64,000 nt of DNA, taken from contig NZ_JAVKCH010000018.1 in the NCBI RefSeq assembly GCF_040222815.1, positions 1 through 64,000 on the forward strand, read 5' to 3'. Source of the DNA: Imperialibacter sp040222815. GTDB lineage: Bacteria; Bacteroidota; Bacteroidia; Cytophagales; Cyclobacteriaceae. Below the pieces are notes generated by a model that did no database searches, was not told the DNA's origin, and was given only the letters and a program-made list of their open reading frames with translations. The position numbers and the translations under genes were made by a program. Below, in pieces: positions 7,791 to 16,500 of this stretch (position 1 is its first letter; every line of letters begins with the position of its first letter).

Positions 7791-9092
7791 ATGAAAAAAT
7801 TGAAATATATAATTGCAACCTGCTTGTTGATAGCAGGACAAGCCAAAGCTCAGGTGCCTGAGCCGGTAGGGCCACAGGAGAAACCTATCCTGCTAATGAA
7901 TGGCACGGCGCATATTGGCAATGGCCAGGTGATTGAAAATTCATTTGTGACTTTTGAGAACGGCAAAATCACCAACGTGGGTGATGCCACTGTTGTGCGG
8001 TTAGACATGACGAAATTCGACGTCATCAATATCGCAGGCAAGCATGTGTATCCGGGCCTGATCCTGCCTAATACTACCTTGGGCCTTGAGGATATCTCTG
8101 CAGTGCGAGCGTCTATTGACAGCGAGGAAGTGGGAGACCTGAATCCACACGTGAGAAGCCTCGTGGCCTATAATACAGATTCTGAAGTGATTGCTACGTT
8201 GCGCTACAACGGTATTCTGCTTGCTCAGAGCACCCCGCAGGGCGACCTGGTTACTGGCACGTCTTCTATCATGATGCTGGAAGGCTGGAACTGGGAAGAT
8301 GCTCAGTACAAAGCTGATGATGCCATTCATCTGAACTGGCCTACCAAGACCTTTGGGCCACGTTGGTGGATGGGCGAGACAGAACCTCGCAAGAACCCCA
8401 ATTACCAATCGTCGATTGATAAGCTGGAGAAGTTTTTTGCAGACGCAAAAGCCTATAGTGAAGGACAGCCTACGGTGACCAACCTAAGACTGGAAGCGAT
8501 GAAAGGTTTGTTTACCGGCGCACAAAAGCTGTTTGTTCATGCCGATAGGAGAGTGGAGATCATGGAAGGCATTCAGTTTGCCAAGGCGAGCGGTGCTACC
8601 AGCATCGTTCTTGTTGGCGGAACTGACGCAGGCAACTGCATCGATTTTCTGAAAGACAACGACATTCCGGTGTTGCTGACAGACGTGCACAGAATCCCGG
8701 GCAGAGAGGATGAAGACTATGACCTGGCCTACAAACTGCCAGCCATTCTATCTAATGCAGGTATCAAAGTAGGTTTGACTTATGAAACCCTTCATGGCTC
8801 AAGGAACCTGCCTTTCACAGCAGGAACAGTAGCAGCCTATGGCGGTATCAGCAAAGAGGAGGCATTGAAGATGATTACTTCTAACACTGCGCAGATACTG
8901 GGCATCGATGGCACGACCGGCACACTGGAAAACGGCAAAGATGCCAATATCGTGGTGTCTGAAGGAGATATTCTCGATATGCGCACCAGCAAGGTGACCA
9001 GTGCCTTTATTATGGGCAAAGGCATCATACTGGATGGCAAGCAGCAAATGCTGTACGACCGCTTCAAGCGGAAGTATGAGTCTCAGAAATAG
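7791..9092 (+). CDS. Secreted amidohydrolase-family protein lacking metal ligands
   Basis: This 433-residue protein has a signal peptide (MKKLKYIIATCLLIAGQAKA) and the general amidohydrolase layout: a small beta domain with GKHVYPGLILPNTTLG, a barrel, and a C-terminal segment (ILGIDGTTGTLENGKDANIV). The HxH motif is replaced by PNTTLG, and the usual aspartate region reads GLTYETLHGSRN, so a metal centre is unlikely. It resembles the degenerate N-terminal half of the preceding protein more than the catalytic half; both share an RYNGILLAQSTPQG-like segment. It is probably a partner subunit translated from the same message. A strong terminator follows at 9114-9145. Confidence 0.87.
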   Translation: MKKLKYIIATCLLIAGQAKAQVPEPVGPQEKPILLMNGTAHIGNGQVIENSFVTFENGKITNVGDATVVRLDMTKFDVINIAGKHVYPGLILPNTTLGLEDISAVRASIDSEEVGDLNPHVRSLVAYNTDSEVIATLRYNGILLAQSTPQGDLVTGTSSIMMLEGWNWEDAQYKADDAIHLNWPTKTFGPRWWMGETEPRKNPNYQSSIDKLEKFFADAKAYSEGQPTVTNLRLEAMKGLFTGAQKLFVHADRRVEIMEGIQFAKASGATSIVLVGGTDAGNCIDFLKDNDIPVLLTDVHRIPGREDEDYDLAYKLPAILSNAGIKVGLTYETLHGSRNLPFTAGTVAAYGGISKEEALKMITSNTAQILGIDGTTGTLENGKDANIVVSEGDILDMRTSKVTSAFIMGKGIILDGKQQMLYDRFKRKYESQK

Positions 9093-9113
9093 ATCACATT
9101 GGTGATATAAGTG

Positions 9114-9145
9114 AAAGGCCTCAAGAATGCTTGAGGCCTTTTTTT
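9114..9145 (+). terminator. Rho-independent terminator of the amidohydrolase operon
   Basis: A perfect 12-base stem (AAAGGCCTCAAG, loop AATG, CTTGAGGCCTTT) is followed by a T-run to 9145. It sits 22 bases after the stop of the second amidohydrolase gene. Confidence 0.92.
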
Positions 9146-9237
9146 GCGCCTTATTAAAAGAAATAAATTTTTTATTCACGAACAGCAACTATTTTTGCGC
9201 CCGCTCGTCATTGTGGTATTATTATCATTTTGTTAAG

Positions 9238-9867
9238 ATGTTGAAGTTCGTTTCCGCTGTTATCCTTTTCACATCGTCCTGGTCTATTTCGCCGGACAAA
9301 ACTGATGTTGCCAAAGAAGCCGGCTTCAGGCAGGTGTACGCCAGGGAAAACATTACCCTTCATGAGCGGCCCATTGTTAACAGATATGGTGTTGATGTTC
9401 GGGAGGTGAAAGCTGTCTTTACTGCCAGGAGTAGTTCTGCGGTGGTGGTAGAAATGCTGAGAAATGCTGATAAGGGAATGCAGTGGAATATCGGCGCCGG
9501 TGCCTACGATGTGCTCAACAACGAGAAACACACCTGGGTCACATATATTGAATACGACCTGCCCTGGCCACTGAACGACCACGATGCTGTGCTTCGCCAC
9601 TCTCTGGTAGAGAAGGGTAATATTATTGAGGTGGCTATTGAAAGTGTAGAAGATGTCCTTCCTTTGAAGAAGGGCGCCGAAAGGATGGAACAGGTGCAGG
9701 GAAAATGGACGATCCGATCTTTGGGATTTGACGTAGTCGAAATCAGCTATCAGGTCAGCACCAAGCCAAGCGCCGTACCACGGCTTATCACAGACCCCAT
9801 AGTTCACTATCAAATGACCAAGTCGATGAGCGCTCTCAGGGAGTTGCTTGAACAAACAACCATTTAA
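9238..9867 (+). CDS. Secreted START-domain-like protein
   Basis: This 209-residue protein begins with a likely signal peptide (MLKFVSAVILFTSSWS). Its body resembles bacterial START-domain proteins: REVKAVFTARSSSAVVVEML, then HTWVTYIEYDLPWPLNDHDA and a late strand/helix region PRLITDPIVHYQMTKSM. START domains bind lipids or other hydrophobic ligands. ATG 9238 was chosen because an upstream in-frame start at 9127 lies inside the preceding terminator. A possible promoter -7 element, TATTTTTG, is at 9190-9197. Location is probably periplasmic; the ligand is unknown. Confidence 0.75.
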   Translation: MLKFVSAVILFTSSWSISPDKTDVAKEAGFRQVYARENITLHERPIVNRYGVDVREVKAVFTARSSSAVVVEMLRNADKGMQWNIGAGAYDVLNNEKHTWVTYIEYDLPWPLNDHDAVLRHSLVEKGNIIEVAIESVEDVLPLKKGAERMEQVQGKWTIRSLGFDVVEISYQVSTKPSAVPRLITDPIVHYQMTKSMSALRELLEQTTI

Positions 9868-9975
9868 TAGCTACATCCAGTATCCCGCACAACTCGTCAT
9901 TGTAAATCGACGGTTCAGCATTTCTTTGTGGTATAGTCACTTTTTGCGGCGTTTCTTTGATCAAAAGGAAACGAT

Positions 9976-10662
9976 ATGGAAAAAGCGATACTTATTTCTC
10001 ACGCCTCCGCAGGTGCATTGGTGCTACTCACTGGCCTGCTCAACTTCATTAGCAAGAAGGGCGGCAATCTCCACAAAAAGCTGGGGATAGCGTATGTGCT
10101 GGGAATGGCCTGGATATTTGTTTCTGCCATACTTATCATCGCTTTCTACCGGTTCAGTGCCTTCCTCATGGTCGTAGGGGTAGTGAGCTTCTACGCCACT
10201 TTCACTGGCTATAGGGTGACCAAACGCAAGAAGCTGGGGGAGCACACCTGGGCTGACCTGGGTGCTTCGGGACTTACTATGGCTTTTGGTGTCGGATTGG
10301 TGGGCTACGGATTCTATGTGGGAAGTGTCGATGGTTTTGGAGCGTCTTTGGCTATCCTCAGTTACATTTTCGGTTTTTTCACTGCTTTTGCTTCCTACAG
10401 AGATTTGGCTTTTTTACTAAAGCCGAAGGAAGAGACCTATAAACTGTGGTGGTTGCGTCAGCATATCAGTGCCATTGGTGGCAGCTATATTGCAGCCATT
10501 ACAGCTTTCGCAGTGCAAAACGGTGACCGTATCATGGGAGGTTCGCAGTATCAATGGCTGCTTTGGCTTATCCCGACCGTAATTTTTACACCTGCGATCA
10601 TTTTCTTTCAGCGCAAGTTTAAAACAAGGGAGGAACACATTACCGTATCTGCCGGGACGTAA
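9976..10662 (+). CDS. Multi-pass membrane protein (DUF2306-like)
   Basis: This 228-residue protein has about seven membrane helices. Its N-terminal region (ISHASAGALVLLTGLLNFIS, then KKGGNLHKKLGIAYVLGMAW) resembles DUF2306-type proteins, in which HxxxG and LHRxxG segments recur. Two histidines near the start and one in LRQHISAIGGSYIAA could bind heme or metal, but this is only inference. It lies 108 bases after the START-like gene and faces the convergent NTF2-like gene; the gap between the convergent genes contains the short hairpin TTGGCTATAAGCCAA (10684-10698). Confidence 0.7.
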   Translation: MEKAILISHASAGALVLLTGLLNFISKKGGNLHKKLGIAYVLGMAWIFVSAILIIAFYRFSAFLMVVGVVSFYATFTGYRVTKRKKLGEHTWADLGASGLTMAFGVGLVGYGFYVGSVDGFGASLAILSYIFGFFTAFASYRDLAFLLKPKEETYKLWWLRQHISAIGGSYIAAITAFAVQNGDRIMGGSQYQWLLWLIPTVIFTPAIIFFQRKFKTREEHITVSAGT

Positions 10663-10720
10663 ATTGGAGGCCGCCTCAAGGCATTGGCTATAAGCCAACG
10701 GTAGAGACAGCCTCACATTG

Positions 10721-11155
10721 TTAAATCACGTTTGGCAGGTCAGCTACCAGCTTCCATTTACCTTCCCTGGTCAAAACCAGGAGCAGGGTAGAAACAAAAG
10801 TCATTTTATTGCTCTTAAAGCTTACCAGAGCGTTGGCAGTATTTCCATTGATAGTCACATTGGAAATAGTTACCTCCCTTTTGTCTCCACCAAATTCTTT
10901 GTTTTTGATTTTGGCCAGGTAAACTTCCCGGGGCATGATCGTCACACCATCTGAGCCAAAGAGGCGGTTCATCACCACCCTGAAGTTGGTGTCCAGTACT
11001 TCTTCAAGGATAATCGGATCCTGATAGTCGGCTGCTGTTGCGAATTGCATGACCGTCTTTTTTACCTCTTCCACGCCAGTTTCCTGCCCCTGAGCAATAC
11101 TAAATACCATAGTGCCAAATACGGTCATCATAATGTTTGAAATGTTTGTGTTCAT
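10721..11155 (-). CDS. NTF2-like (SnoaL/DUF4440-type) secreted protein
   Basis: This 144-residue protein has a hydrophobic N-terminus ending near SIAQGQE, so it is probably exported. The rest has the cone-shaped NTF2-like fold seen in DUF4440 proteins: a helix VEEVKKTVMQFATAADYQD, then LEEVLDTNFRVVMN, and strands VTISNVTINGNTANALVSFK and SFKSNKMTFVSTLLLVLTRE. A start three codons earlier (11164) is equally possible. The DOMON gene ends 11-20 bases upstream, and both follow a MarR gene with the same operator, so it is probably part of the MarR-controlled unit. Confidence 0.78.
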   Translation of the reverse strand: MNTNISNIMMTVFGTMVFSIAQGQETGVEEVKKTVMQFATAADYQDPIILEEVLDTNFRVVMNRLFGSDGVTIMPREVYLAKIKNKEFGGDKREVTISNVTINGNTANALVSFKSNKMTFVSTLLLVLTREGKWKLVADLPNVI

Positions 11156-11175
11156 GTTTAGCAATTGTTTGAGTT

Positions 11176-11688
11176 TTATAATTGAATTGTTGTTTGTGTT
11201 CGCATGACCGAATGATGCTGGAAGTCATCTTCCAGGCTAAAGGCCATTAATAGGGAGTAGTGTGTGCCTGGCTCTAAACTCTTGCGGTAGGCGTCAATTG
11301 CCTCTATAGGCAATGAGAACCTGATTACTGTCCCCTCTTCATTTTCCAGGCCTTCTATAGCGTCGACCAATACGGGAGCTCCGAAAGTTTCAATGGACCG
11401 ATAGTCTCCCGGCTCGACAATAAAGTGTTCTTTCACTTTCACCAAGTTGTTGACCACGCTACCCATGATGAGGTAGGTGTTCTTCAACTGATCCGCCTCG
11501 TTGAAGCCTATGGCCATCCAGCCCGTTGTCGGGGCTTTCATTTCGAATTGCACCCGGTTGTTCTCGTAGGCCCAGGTGACTTCCATTCCGTTTTTGCGAA
11601 TGCTGTTGGTTTGATTAGAAGGGGTGGGGTTAAACAACATTGCCACAGCGCCGCAAAGGATTCCGATGGTTGTAATTATTATTTTCAT
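11176..11688 (-). CDS. DOMON-domain secreted protein
   Basis: This 170-residue protein has a signal peptide (MKIIITTIGILCGAVAMLF) and a DOMON-like beta-sandwich, a fold that binds heme or sugar. Family hallmarks are MEVTWAYENNRVQFEMKAPT, then TTGWMAIGFNE and NTYLIMGSV, and a late histidine region FQHHSVMRTQ. In heme-binding DOMON domains Met and His serve as ligands; M and H are present here but not proven to act so. Start 11688 is preferred to 11697. The 42 bases between it and the MarR gene hold a MarR-type operator, so it probably responds to that repressor. Confidence 0.82.
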   Translation of the reverse strand: MKIIITTIGILCGAVAMLFNPTPSNQTNSIRKNGMEVTWAYENNRVQFEMKAPTTGWMAIGFNEADQLKNTYLIMGSVVNNLVKVKEHFIVEPGDYRSIETFGAPVLVDAIEGLENEEGTVIRFSLPIEAIDAYRKSLEPGTHYSLLMAFSLEDDFQHHSVMRTQTTIQL

Positions 11689-11692
11689 TACT

Positions 11693-11712
11693 ATCAATTA
11701 TTGATATATCAA
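11693..11712. promoter_or_regulatory. Putative MarR operator before the DOMON gene
   Basis: ATCAATTATTGAT (11693-11705) is a palindrome with six-base arms and one central base. It overlaps TTGATATATCAA (11701-11712), a perfect 12-base palindrome. The 15 bases ATCAATTATTGATAT (11693-11707) recur exactly at 12172-12186 before the MarR gene. Such paired sites fit a dimeric MarR-type repressor. Confidence 0.65.
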
Positions 11713-11730
11713 TTGTATATAGAAATTTTT

Positions 11731-12162
11731 TTACATCATGTTTCCCTGGATTCTCAGCAACATGTCTTTCAGCTTGTTTACCTCTTTCTTAGAAAACCCT
11801 TCCAGGCTTTTGGCCCGGTGACTTTGTACCATGTCCATATGCTTATTGATGAATTTTTGTCCTTCTTTGGAAACTGTAATCATGTATTGCCTCCTGTTAC
11901 CTTCTATAGCCTCCCTTTGAATAAGGCCTTTCTTTTCCAGTAAATCGAGCATTCTGGTGATGGAAGCCGGATCTTTAATTGACTTTTCAGCCAGGTCACG
12001 CTGAGAGAGACCAGGGTCGGATTCAATCACTTTTAGCAATACCCATTGGTCGACAGTGATGCCTGCACCTCTCTTATCCAGCTCCTTTTGGGAGTATTGC
12101 TTGGCCAGCTTGTTGGTTTGGTCGAGCATGAAGAGCACAACTTGCGACAAATCATCTTTCAT
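11731..12162 (-). CDS. MarR-family transcriptional repressor
   Basis: This 143-residue cytoplasmic protein has the MarR layout: an N-terminal dimerisation helix (LSQVVLFMLDQTNKLAKQYS), a winged helix (ITVDQWVLLKVIESDPGLSQ, then RDLAEKSIKDPASITRMLDL) and a wing with GLIQREAIEGNRRQYMITVS. The C-terminal helices complete the dimer interface. There is no cysteine-based redox switch. Its promoter region and the gap to the DOMON gene contain the same 15-base palindromic element, so it probably represses itself and the DOMON/NTF2 pair. The ligand is unknown. Confidence 0.92.
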   Translation of the reverse strand: MKDDLSQVVLFMLDQTNKLAKQYSQKELDKRGAGITVDQWVLLKVIESDPGLSQRDLAEKSIKDPASITRMLDLLEKKGLIQREAIEGNRRQYMITVSKEGQKFINKHMDMVQSHRAKSLEGFSKKEVNKLKDMLLRIQGNMM

Positions 12163-12164
12163 TA

Positions 12165-12195
12165 TTGATACATCAATTATTGATATTCAAATTTA
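12165..12195 (-). promoter_or_regulatory. MarR gene -7 element with overlapping operators
   Basis: On the - strand TAAATTTG (12195-12188) matches the TAnnTTTG -7 element; no good TTG partner is visible upstream. Immediately downstream, over the expected start of transcription, are TTGATACATCAA (12165-12176), ATCAATTATTGAT (12172-12184) and TTGATATTCAA (12180-12190). The same core lies before the DOMON gene. Confidence 0.62.
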
Positions 12196-12230
12196 GAGAT
12201 GATCTGCTTAACGAGAAAGTTTTGAAAAGG

Positions 12231-12854
12231 TTATTTTACCGGCTCCCGCAAAATTGTCTTTAATTTTTCCGGGGCTGTTTTCCTGAAGTCCGACAGATAA
12301 ATCTCATGGTGCAGGCCGTTCCGTTTCAAGCCATTGGCTTCAATAAACCCCTGTAGTTTACCCAGGCTTTCGGGCTCTTGATCAAACGGGCCAACATGGA
12401 GGATTTGCACAACATTACCTTCGTTCATTTCAAAGTGCTCTACCTGCCTGGCGAGTGCCAGTCCTTTTTTGCTAGCAACGTTGAATACGGCAGTGGCAAT
12501 ATTCTCCTTTTTTACAAATTCTGGCATCCTTATGAGCAAACGAAACATCCACTCTGACCTGGGGATTTTGGTGGGAGCGTCTGTCATGGATACCCCGCCA
12601 TACTTGTCTTCATCAAACCACCATTGCCCTTCCAGCTTTGGCACCACGAAGTCCTTTTCCGCAGCTTTCCACTCAAATTTAATGGTGTAGGCGACCGAGT
12701 AGAGAGCTTCTATGCACTCAGCAAAACCTTTTGATGACGGATCGCCCTGGCCTGCAATAGCCAGGTATTGCATAGGTGCCAGTTTCAATAGCTCAGGCTT
12801 TTGTTTGGCTGTGTAATATGTTTTGTCGGTTTTGGAGAGGTCAATCTTCGTCAT
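12231..12854 (-). CDS. GyrI-like small-molecule-binding domain protein
   Basis: This 207-residue protein is a stand-alone GyrI-like (SOUL/BacR-related) domain without a DNA-binding part. Typical segments are LLKLAPMQYLAIAGQGDPSS, then ALYSVAYTIKFEWKAAEKDF, and VEHFEMNEGNVVQILHVGPF with QEPESLGKLQGFIEANGLK. Related domains bind or hydrolyse cationic or electrophilic small molecules. It has no signal peptide. It is 56 bases after the FMN reductase gene and ends 68 bases before the MarR gene begins; co-regulation is possible but not shown. Confidence 0.87.
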   Translation of the reverse strand: MTKIDLSKTDKTYYTAKQKPELLKLAPMQYLAIAGQGDPSSKGFAECIEALYSVAYTIKFEWKAAEKDFVVPKLEGQWWFDEDKYGGVSMTDAPTKIPRSEWMFRLLIRMPEFVKKENIATAVFNVASKKGLALARQVEHFEMNEGNVVQILHVGPFDQEPESLGKLQGFIEANGLKRNGLHHEIYLSDFRKTAPEKLKTILREPVK

Positions 12855-12910
12855 TACTGCGCTTCGTTGTTATTGGGTGCAAAAGAACGCAGGTCACTGA
12901 CAACCTTGTG

Positions 12911-13474
12911 TCAGTGGGAATCAGTTTTTTTCTCACATTTGTTAGCGAGCGACTCAAGAACTTTGGTAAGGAGAGTAGAAAGGGTGGGGTCCGTAATTTC
13001 TCCTTCAAGTGAAAATCGTTGCCTGATGGCCGGAATGGTTGAGGTGGTGCTTTCATCAAAGTCTGCGTTTTGGGCTTTCAGTGTGAGGAGCAGCGTGGAG
13101 AGCGCATTTTCGCCTCCCATCATAGATGGAGAGTAGCTCAAAGCTGCCAATGGCTTGTGGTATACTTCGCCACTGCCTACCAGCCAGTCGAGGGCGTCTT
13201 TTAATACACCAGGCATTCCAAAAGCATACTCTGGTGTGCAGATGATGACGGCGCCGCCTTGCTTCCAGAGATTTCTCCAGGCCAGTACATGTTCGTTTGT
13301 CGTACTGTCGGATAGTTGAGGATTGAAGTGGGGGATGTTGCCCAGCCCTTCAAAAATAGTGAATTGAAAGCCAGGGCCGGCGAGCCTTTCAATAGCTTGT
13401 AGAAGCCTCCCTGCGGTTGCGCCAGGGTTGATACTACCTGAAATCGCCAATACTTTCACCGTCTTACTTTTCAT
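12911..13474 (-). CDS. NAD(P)H-dependent FMN reductase
   Basis: From ATG 13474 this 187-residue protein has the flavodoxin-like fold of NADPH-dependent FMN reductases. The FMN phosphate loop is AISGSINPGATAGRLLQAIE, and the second flavin-binding segment is CTPEYAFGMPGVLKDALDWL, followed by PLAALSYSPSMMGGENAL. It should be a cytoplasmic dimer that reduces flavins, quinones or azo compounds. The frame continues upstream to 13792 inside the permease gene, but that extension is non-homologous. A perfect 26-base dyad lies 17 bases upstream of the ATG. Confidence 0.88.
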   Translation of the reverse strand: MKSKTVKVLAISGSINPGATAGRLLQAIERLAGPGFQFTIFEGLGNIPHFNPQLSDSTTNEHVLAWRNLWKQGGAVIICTPEYAFGMPGVLKDALDWLVGSGEVYHKPLAALSYSPSMMGGENALSTLLLTLKAQNADFDESTTSTIPAIRQRFSLEGEITDPTLSTLLTKVLESLANKCEKKTDSH

Positions 13475-13491
13475 AAACGCAAAAATGAATG

Positions 13492-13517
13492 TAGCCGACA
13501 AATTGATTTGTCGGCTA
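13492..13517. repeat. Perfect dyad between permease fusion and FMN reductase
   Basis: TAGCCGACAAAT (13492-13503), a two-base centre and ATTTGTCGGCTA (13506-13517) form a perfect dyad. Read on the - strand it follows the fusion gene by 38 bases and is followed by CATTCATTTTTG, so it could be a weak terminator. Equally it could be an operator just before the reductase ATG at 13474. Confidence 0.6.
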
Positions 13518-13554
13518 AAAATCATGTCAACGAAAACTCTTCTGCATAAGTTGA

Positions 13555-16500
13555 CTATTCGTATCGCAAGGCATGACTTGGATTCACCGTTACCGTTTTT
13601 AGTACGGCGAGCGTCACACTCAAGCTGGCGATAGCAAGGATAATGGCGATGGTGATGGCATAGGGAAGTAGGCCGATGGGCACTCTGTAGGCTAAACCCG
13701 CCAGCCATTCGTTCATGGTGAAATAGGCAACTGGCAAACCGAGTACGAAGGCTATGGCAATCAGCTTCAGGAAGCTGAAATTTTCCTGCCAAAGTAGATT
13801 GCCAACAGAAGCTCCGAGGATCTTTCTTACGCCCATTTCCTTGGTGCGCTGCACCATCATCAAATAGGCCAGACCAACAAGTCCCATGGCGGCAAGTAAC
13901 AAGGCAATGCCTGCAAAGAGATTAAATACCCTGAGTGCCTGTTTTTCTGCCGTGTAGAGTTGCTGGTTCTTCTGATCCATAAAATACGCTTCATAGCCAA
14001 ATTTTTGGTCAAAGCCTGTGTAAATCTTGCCAATCTCGGCAACAGCCTGCTGGATATTTCCGCCATTTAGTTTTACAAGCAGAAAGTTGAGTTCGTCGTA
14101 ATCGACAGTGATCAACAGGGGCTGAATGGGCACATGCAACGACTGAAAATGAAAGTCTTTTACGATGCCAACCACGATACCGTCAAGCACAGCATCCTCG
14201 TCATCCCAAAGGAGTCGGCTACCCAGAGGGTCGGCCAGACCAAGGCCTTTTGCTGCAGTTTCATTCAATATGTAAGACCTGCCAAGGGAGTCCATGCCGT
14301 TCGACTTATCAAACCACCTTCCTGATACCAGTTCCAGGCCAAGTGGAGCTTTAGCATCGAAATCCATCCCCATTTCTGACACATCCACATTGATGTCGGG
14401 TGCGCCAATTTGAAAGATGCCATTTTGATTGAATTGGGTGCCCGGAAGGTTGGATACCGCTCCCATGTCTATGACGCCGGGCACCTTGCTGATTTCATTT
14501 TTCATGGCCTCCAGGCTTTCCACCACATTTCTGCTCTTGAGTTCTACCACGAGCACCTGCTGATCGTCATATCCCAGGGGCACCTCCTCCATGTATTTTA
14601 CCTGCGACACCAGAATGGTGCTGCCAAAAATGAGAATGGCCGAGACAGAAAATTGGATCACTACCAGCGTCTTCCTTACCAAACTGCTTTTGGTACCGGT
14701 CACAAATTTACCTTTTAATATTTCGCCGGCTTTGATTCGGGATACCGTGAGGGCCGGATACAGGCCGGCGATAGTTCCCACAATAACCACTACTAAAAGG
14801 CCAAGAAGTGTATTGAGCGTGGTGAACAGATCACTGTAAACGAATGGCTTTCCAGTTAAATTTTTGAAGCCGTCGAAAGCCAGAAGGGCCAGCAAATAGG
14901 CCAAGGTTAAGGCTAGCAAACAAGTGAAAATGCCTTCGGACAGAAACTGCCAGGAAATGCCCGTTCTGTTGGCTCCGAGTGTTCTTCGCACGCCTACCTC
15001 TTTGGCCCTTTCGAAAGCCCGGGCGGTAGACAAGTTGATGAAATTGATAGAAGCGATAGCCAGGATAAAGGCAATGGCTGCAAAAAGGATGTAAACGTAA
15101 ACAACATTGCCATTGGCTTCAAGCTCCCAGCGGATATGCGACTTGAGATGGATGTCAGTGATGGGCTGCAGGTCGAACCTAACTTCACCACTTTCAAAGC
15201 CAGCGTACCACTGGTCGCTGATGTGACCATTGCGATGCATCCACTCTGGGATTTTCTGTTGCAGTGCCAGGGCATCAGCTCCAGGCTGCAGCTTTAAATA
15301 GTTGAAATGGCCGTAATCGTCCCACTGAAACCAGGAGTCTGTTGGGTCCATGTATTTCAAAGTGACATAGGAGATGATGAAATTAGGGTGAAAGTGTGAA
15401 GTAACCGGCGCATCTTCCATGATACCTGTGATCATAACTGGGTGGCCTTCGGCATCTACTTCAAGCACTTTTCCGAGGGGATTTTCGTCGCCAAAGTACT
15501 TTTTGGCCATCGAAGACGAGATGATCATGCCGCCTATTTCTTTCAGTGCAGCATCAGGGTTGCCCACCAGCAGCTTAAAGTCAAAAACCCTGAAGAAAGT
15601 GCTGTCGGCAGCATAGCCGTCAGGCTCCCGGAACATGACATCTTTCTCGGGGTTTCGGATATACATGGACTGCTTGGTGAGTCCAGGCCCATAAAGAGGG
15701 GTTAGGGAAACTGCCGCTTCCACTTCAGGAAACTCTTTCACCATCTCCAGTGCCATGGGGTGAGGCGTGCGGGTTTGCGGATTGCTCGACATGAAAGCGA
15801 TCCGGTATATGTCCTCGGCCCTTTGATGAAATCTGTCGTACGACAGTTCATGCTGGATGTAAATGAAAATGAGCATGGCGCTGGCCATTCCTATGACCAG
15901 TCCTGACATGTTGATGAAGGTAAAGGCCTTCTTTCTTGTCAGGTTTCTAAAGTAAACTTTGATGAAGTTGTTGAGCATGATACCTGTGATTTGTAGTGAA
16001 CCAAAAGTACCGTGCATAACGAGGTTTTGAGGTATGTTGGCCTCATGTCGGCGTTCGAGATCATCATGTCGAACGTCCCGATCCCTGTATTGTGATGGTG
16101 TAAGCCTGGTGAATTTCTTGAAAACAGTATTGAAGGAGGACTTGGACATGTAGCCCACCATTTCACCTATCTCCTCAATCTTCAGTGTCTTATTCTCTTC
16201 TTTGCGAAGCAACTTTTTAGCTTCCAGCACTCTGTGGTAGGCCATTAGGTCAAAGAAACTCATCCCCTTGGATTCGTTGATCACCTGAGAAAGCTGATGT
16301 GGTGATGCGAACACCTTTTTGGCCAGTCCGGCCAGGGAGGCATCGGGCTCCAGTGCATATTTTTTTTCTGTCAGCTGGTGATCCAGCGCATTCATGATCC
16401 TGTATTTTTCAGGCTGATCGAGAGATGAGCTGCCGTATTTCTGCTCGCTTTTCAGTGGTTCATGTGCACCTGGCCCCGAAAAGTACCAGGCCGATTGAGT

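Noticed and set aside
9208..9855. A 215-codon frame on the - strand
   Set aside because: It mirrors the START-like gene, which has a signal peptide and family pattern, while the mirror has none.
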